Below, in pieces: positions 60,677 through 64,000 of a stretch of DNA of 64,000 nt (position 1 is the stretch's first letter; each line of letters opens with the position of its first letter). Source of the DNA: Haberlea rhodopensis. Taxonomy: Eukaryota > Streptophyta > Magnoliopsida > Lamiales > Gesneriaceae. A model generated the notes under the pieces. It ran no database searches and was not told the DNA's origin. It saw nothing but the letters and a program-made list of their open reading frames with translations. The stretch lies in NCBI GenBank assembly GCA_907163345.1, contig CAJQUN010000055.1, forward strand, positions 1,302,001-1,366,000. The letters are read 5' to 3'. Position numbers and translations under genes: made by a program.

Positions 60677-61190
60677 AAATTGATATAAATCATATACAAT
60701 TTTGGTACTTATTACACTTGACGTTTGTATGACACATATAAAATTTTGGTACTAGTTACACGTGAAGTTGGTATGAAACCTATACTATATTCGAAACTTA
60801 TTACACATAAAGTTGGTATGAAACCTATATAATTTCGGTACTAAGTATACATAAAATTGGTATGAAATCTATATAAATTTGGTAATTGTTACACGTGAAG
60901 TTGGTATGAAACCTATACTATATTCGAAACTTATTATAAGTAAAATTGGTATGAAACCTATACAATTTTGGTACGTAGTATACATAAAATTGGTACGAAA
61001 CATGTACTATATTTGCTACTTAATACATTAAATTAGTATGAAATTTTTACAATTTTATTATTAATTACATAAGAAATTGGTACGAAATCTATACAATTTT
61101 GATATAAGTTATACGTGAAATTGGTATGAAACATATATTAGTTCAGTACTTATTACACGTGAAGTTAGTATGAAAGATATATATATTAAT
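60677..61190. repeat. 44-bp minisatellite array, right part
   Basis: About eleven more units of the array at 41195-42037, more degenerate toward the right end. Confidence 0.9.
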
Positions 61191-61852
61191 TTAGCCAGTA
61201 TACGACAACATGATGAGAACTTCCATATGAAAGATTCTAAGAATCGTTTCCTTCGACTGAACACATCGTTGTGCATGATAGATTGATAATACTCCCTGTC
61301 ACTAAAACTTTTCAATAAAATAATATATAAAATTATAATTTTAATATAGTTTTATATGATATCAAATTTACAATGACTTATTAAATTTTATAATTAAATT
61401 TCTATATATATATATATACGGAACATCACCATATTTGCTTTCCAAATTCCAACACACCCTGCTCTTTGGCATTCCTGCGGTGTATCCAATGTAAGGTACA
61501 TGTATCGAAGATTTCAAATATTCACCCTTTCCAATCCCCAATTTGTGGCGCCTCTCCTGCTTCCTATACTCATTTGAAAACCCAACGTGTTCAACAGTTC
61601 AGACTTCACAGGGCAGTGTCAATGAAGTTTTTCGTTCATCTACTATTGCCTTTTTGCCTTCCTTAGCTGACTAGCGTGAACCACATCCTTTTCTTGATTT
61701 TTCCATAGTATTTTCCCCACTCATTTTGTACGGAAGTCTCCTTTTAGCTCTGCGAGCACGTATCTGAAGGAAAGAGTTGTGGAATAAGTGGTGGGTTTTG
61801 TCAGGTTTTTATATTTATCAGGGAGGAAGGAGAAGAAGAGAAAAAGGAAAAT
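61191..61852 (+). other. Upstream region of the helicase gene
   Basis: AT-rich left part with a short (TA)n at about 61403-61419, then more balanced sequence from 61440 that probably holds the promoter and 5' UTR. No separate gene supported. Confidence 0.4.
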
Positions 61853-64000
61853 ATGATGAGCAATGCGAATAGGAAAAAGGAAGATAGAGGACAAGAGTTT
61901 ATTGATCTGATTTTTTCTTGGTCAATAGCAGATGTTATGAACAAAAATCTTTACAGGACTAAGGTTTAACGATATTCCCAATATTGTTTTATGGATTATT
62001 TATTATACACACATTGCATGTCATCATTGATATGCTTATTATTGTTCTTTATATTATTCTGGTCTTGAGGCATATTTTCAAATGATAAATGTGTTGGGGA
62101 TTTTTTCTATTTTCTTTTGGTTGTGCACATGGAATTTGATTTTATAGGAGTCAGAGATCTCGCTATTGTTTATGATCTGTAAGTTTTCTGTCAGGTTAAT
62201 GGAATCCCAGACACATTCTTATCAGCAGACCACTACTTGAAGTCATTCATCTATCCACTTATAGAGGAAACACACGCTGATTTGCGCTCAAACTTTACGA
62301 CTCTAAGTCGTGCACCAGCTTGTGAAGTACTTCTTGTCAAAAAGCAGAAAGATTTCGAGCCCCCTAAGAAACTCTTTTACAAGGTAACATTGAAACAAGG
62401 TCCAGGGTTGTATAAACCCGAGTTTGGAGATTTAATGGCCTTTACAGAGGTAAAACCGAAACATATTGATGACTTGAATAGGTCTAATAGGTCATACCTT
62501 ATTGCCTTAGTACGAGGCAAGGAAGAATATTCAGATATGATCAAAATTCTATCTTCCAAGCCTATACTTTTTGGAAAAGAAGACGAGGAAAGGGGGAAAA
62601 AGGGAGATAAACTTTTTGCAGTTTATCTTACAAACCTGACGACAAACATGCGAATATGGAAAGCTTTGCATCCGGGCATGGATGGAGGAAATATGAGCAT
62701 GATCAACTCTGTTCTTAGAGTTGATCCATCGGTAAGAATTTAGTAAACATCATTGTTTCTTGAATGCTACAATATATTTATACTCCTAAACTTTTATTTT
62801 TTGTTGTATCGAGTGCAGCTGGTAGGAAATTGTGATCTTTGTTCTTCAAAAGAAATTGGGTGCTTGCAGAGGCCTGATTCAGTGGACTCTATCGACTCTA
62901 TGGGACTTGACCATTCCCAGAAGTCTGCTGTTTTGAATTGCATTGGCACCACAAAATGTCGTCACCGAAATACCGTGAAGCTGATATGGGGTCCCCCAGG
63001 AACCGGAAAAACTAAGACAATTTCTGCTTTAGTAGCTTCCCTTTTAAGGAAGAAACATAGAACATTGACTTGTGCTCCAACTAATGTTGCTGTGCTAGGG
63101 GTCACAAAACGTTTGATGAGTTTGCTAATTGGGACACTAGAATATGATACTTACGGATTGGGTGATATAGTTCTGTTTGGCAATGGGGAGAGAATGAAGA
63201 TTGATGATCATGATGAACTTTATGATGTTTTTCTTGATCACCGTGTTCGTGTCTTAGCTCGTTGTTTTTCCCCAGTAACAGGATGGAAAGGTAGTTTAGA
63301 ATCGATGATAGGCCTACTTGAAGATCCCAAAGGCCAGTATCAACGATACAAACTACGAGAGAAGGATAAAAATAAGGATAAGTCCGATGATAATGTGGAT
63401 GAGGAGGAGAGTAATGTGAAAGAGAAAGAAATTAAGAATGAAAGTTTGAAAGGAAAACCAGAAAGAAACCTCTGGAAGGAGTTAATCACTCGTGAGCTAA
63501 AGGAAGCGAAAAAAAGTTCAAAGAAAAAGAAGGCCCCTCATTCAAGTGGCCAATCTGCGTGTGGTGAAAAGGAGAAAAAAACTGACAAAACAGAAGGGGA
63601 CGCTTTGTTGACATTTGAGGAATTTTTTACAAAAAGATTTAGCGAATTGAGAAGCCAGCTAGTGCTTTGCATAACGGGACTGTACACCCATATGCCTACT
63701 TCATATCTTCCATTTGAAGTAGTAAAGAACATGATTCGTGTTCTTGATATGCTGCAAAAAATTCAAAGATTGCCGGTTCATTTTGCTGTCAAGAATGATA
63801 GCAAATCTTCTCTGAAAGTAATGAAAATCCTCTCTGGAACTTTCTCGGTCCCAAATTTCTTCGGATATGGTGTAATTAGGGACTTCTGCCTAAAAAATGC
63901 TTGTTTAGTTTTCTGCACTGCTTCAAGTTCAGCCAAATTGCACACGGAAGGGATGAGACAAATTCAATTGGTGATAATTGATGAAGCTGCACAGCTCAAA
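61853..64000 (+). CDS. SEN1/UPF1-like superfamily 1 helicase, 5' part (runs off the window)
   Basis: Exons 61853-61963, 62195-62731 and 62819 onward; all junctions GT..AG in phase 0, giving 610 residues so far. The N-terminus FIDLIFSWSIADVMNKNLYR and SFIYPLIEETHADL is the conserved leader of a large plant family of SEN1/senataxin-type helicases, some annotated as TPR and ankyrin repeat proteins. Exon 3 has the Walker A motif GPPGTGKTKT (from residue 274) preceded by KLIWG, APTNVAV (motif Ia) and, at the window end, VIIDEAAQ (Walker B, DEAA at 604-607). A Lys/Glu-rich insertion (about 63361-63600) lies between them. Such proteins unwind RNA or RNA-DNA hybrids; the specific role here is unknown. 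The Met at 61853 was chosen because an in-frame second Met follows and the frame joins exon 2 exactly. Confidence 0.9.

Overview
The window looks like nuclear DNA of a eudicot plant. It is AT-rich, has spliced genes with GT..AG introns, and most of it is LTR retrotransposons with initiator-Met primer sites (TGGTATCAGAGC). Two genes and one gene fragment are recognisable: a complete four-exon microsomal glutathione S-transferase 3 (MGST3, MAPEG family) gene on the minus strand (16946-20769); the first three exons of a SEN1/UPF1-like superfamily 1 helicase on the plus strand (61853 to the window end); and an isolated, frameshifted exon 2 of mitochondrial chaperonin CPN60 (24919-25099). I cannot name the species.

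Layout. 1-15992: Gypsy element A (5' LTR cut by the window edge, pol deleted) holds Gypsy element B (1747-11659), which holds a SIRE-like solo LTR (3312-5193). 15993-27242: gene-bearing segment with MGST3, small DNA transposons, LTR remnants, the CPN60 fragment and a GTGCAC-rich repeat. 27243-34989: element D, a CRM-like Gypsy element on the minus strand with target duplication AATTG; a B-family solo LTR (30680-32827, duplication TTCTC) splits it between protease and reverse transcriptase. 35606-39284: element E, a Copia element lacking gag and protease (duplication TCAAC). 39803-41045: long inverted-repeat (foldback) element carrying a hAT MITE. 41195-42037 and 60677-61190: one 44-bp minisatellite array, split by element G (42038-60676, duplication AAATT). 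G contains Gypsy element F (47949-57772, duplication TGTTT), and F contains a solo LTR H (51507-52989, duplication AGCTC). The helicase gene follows.

Most insertion boundaries were set at the base level from TG..CA ends plus target-site duplications. No element is intact. F and E have nearly identical LTRs (by eye about 0.6% and 0.9% different), D somewhat more, and A, B and G are old. Several elements lost gag-protease or pol but kept good ends and duplications, so they probably moved using proteins supplied by relatives.

The least ordinary features are an extra acidic coiled-coil ORF upstream of gag in the A/F family, a long array of short GCG/CGC inverted repeats inside G, clusters of the palindrome CGATCGATCG in G's LTRs, and loss of the TATA-containing block from G's 5' LTR only. 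Sequence counts given here were made by eye.
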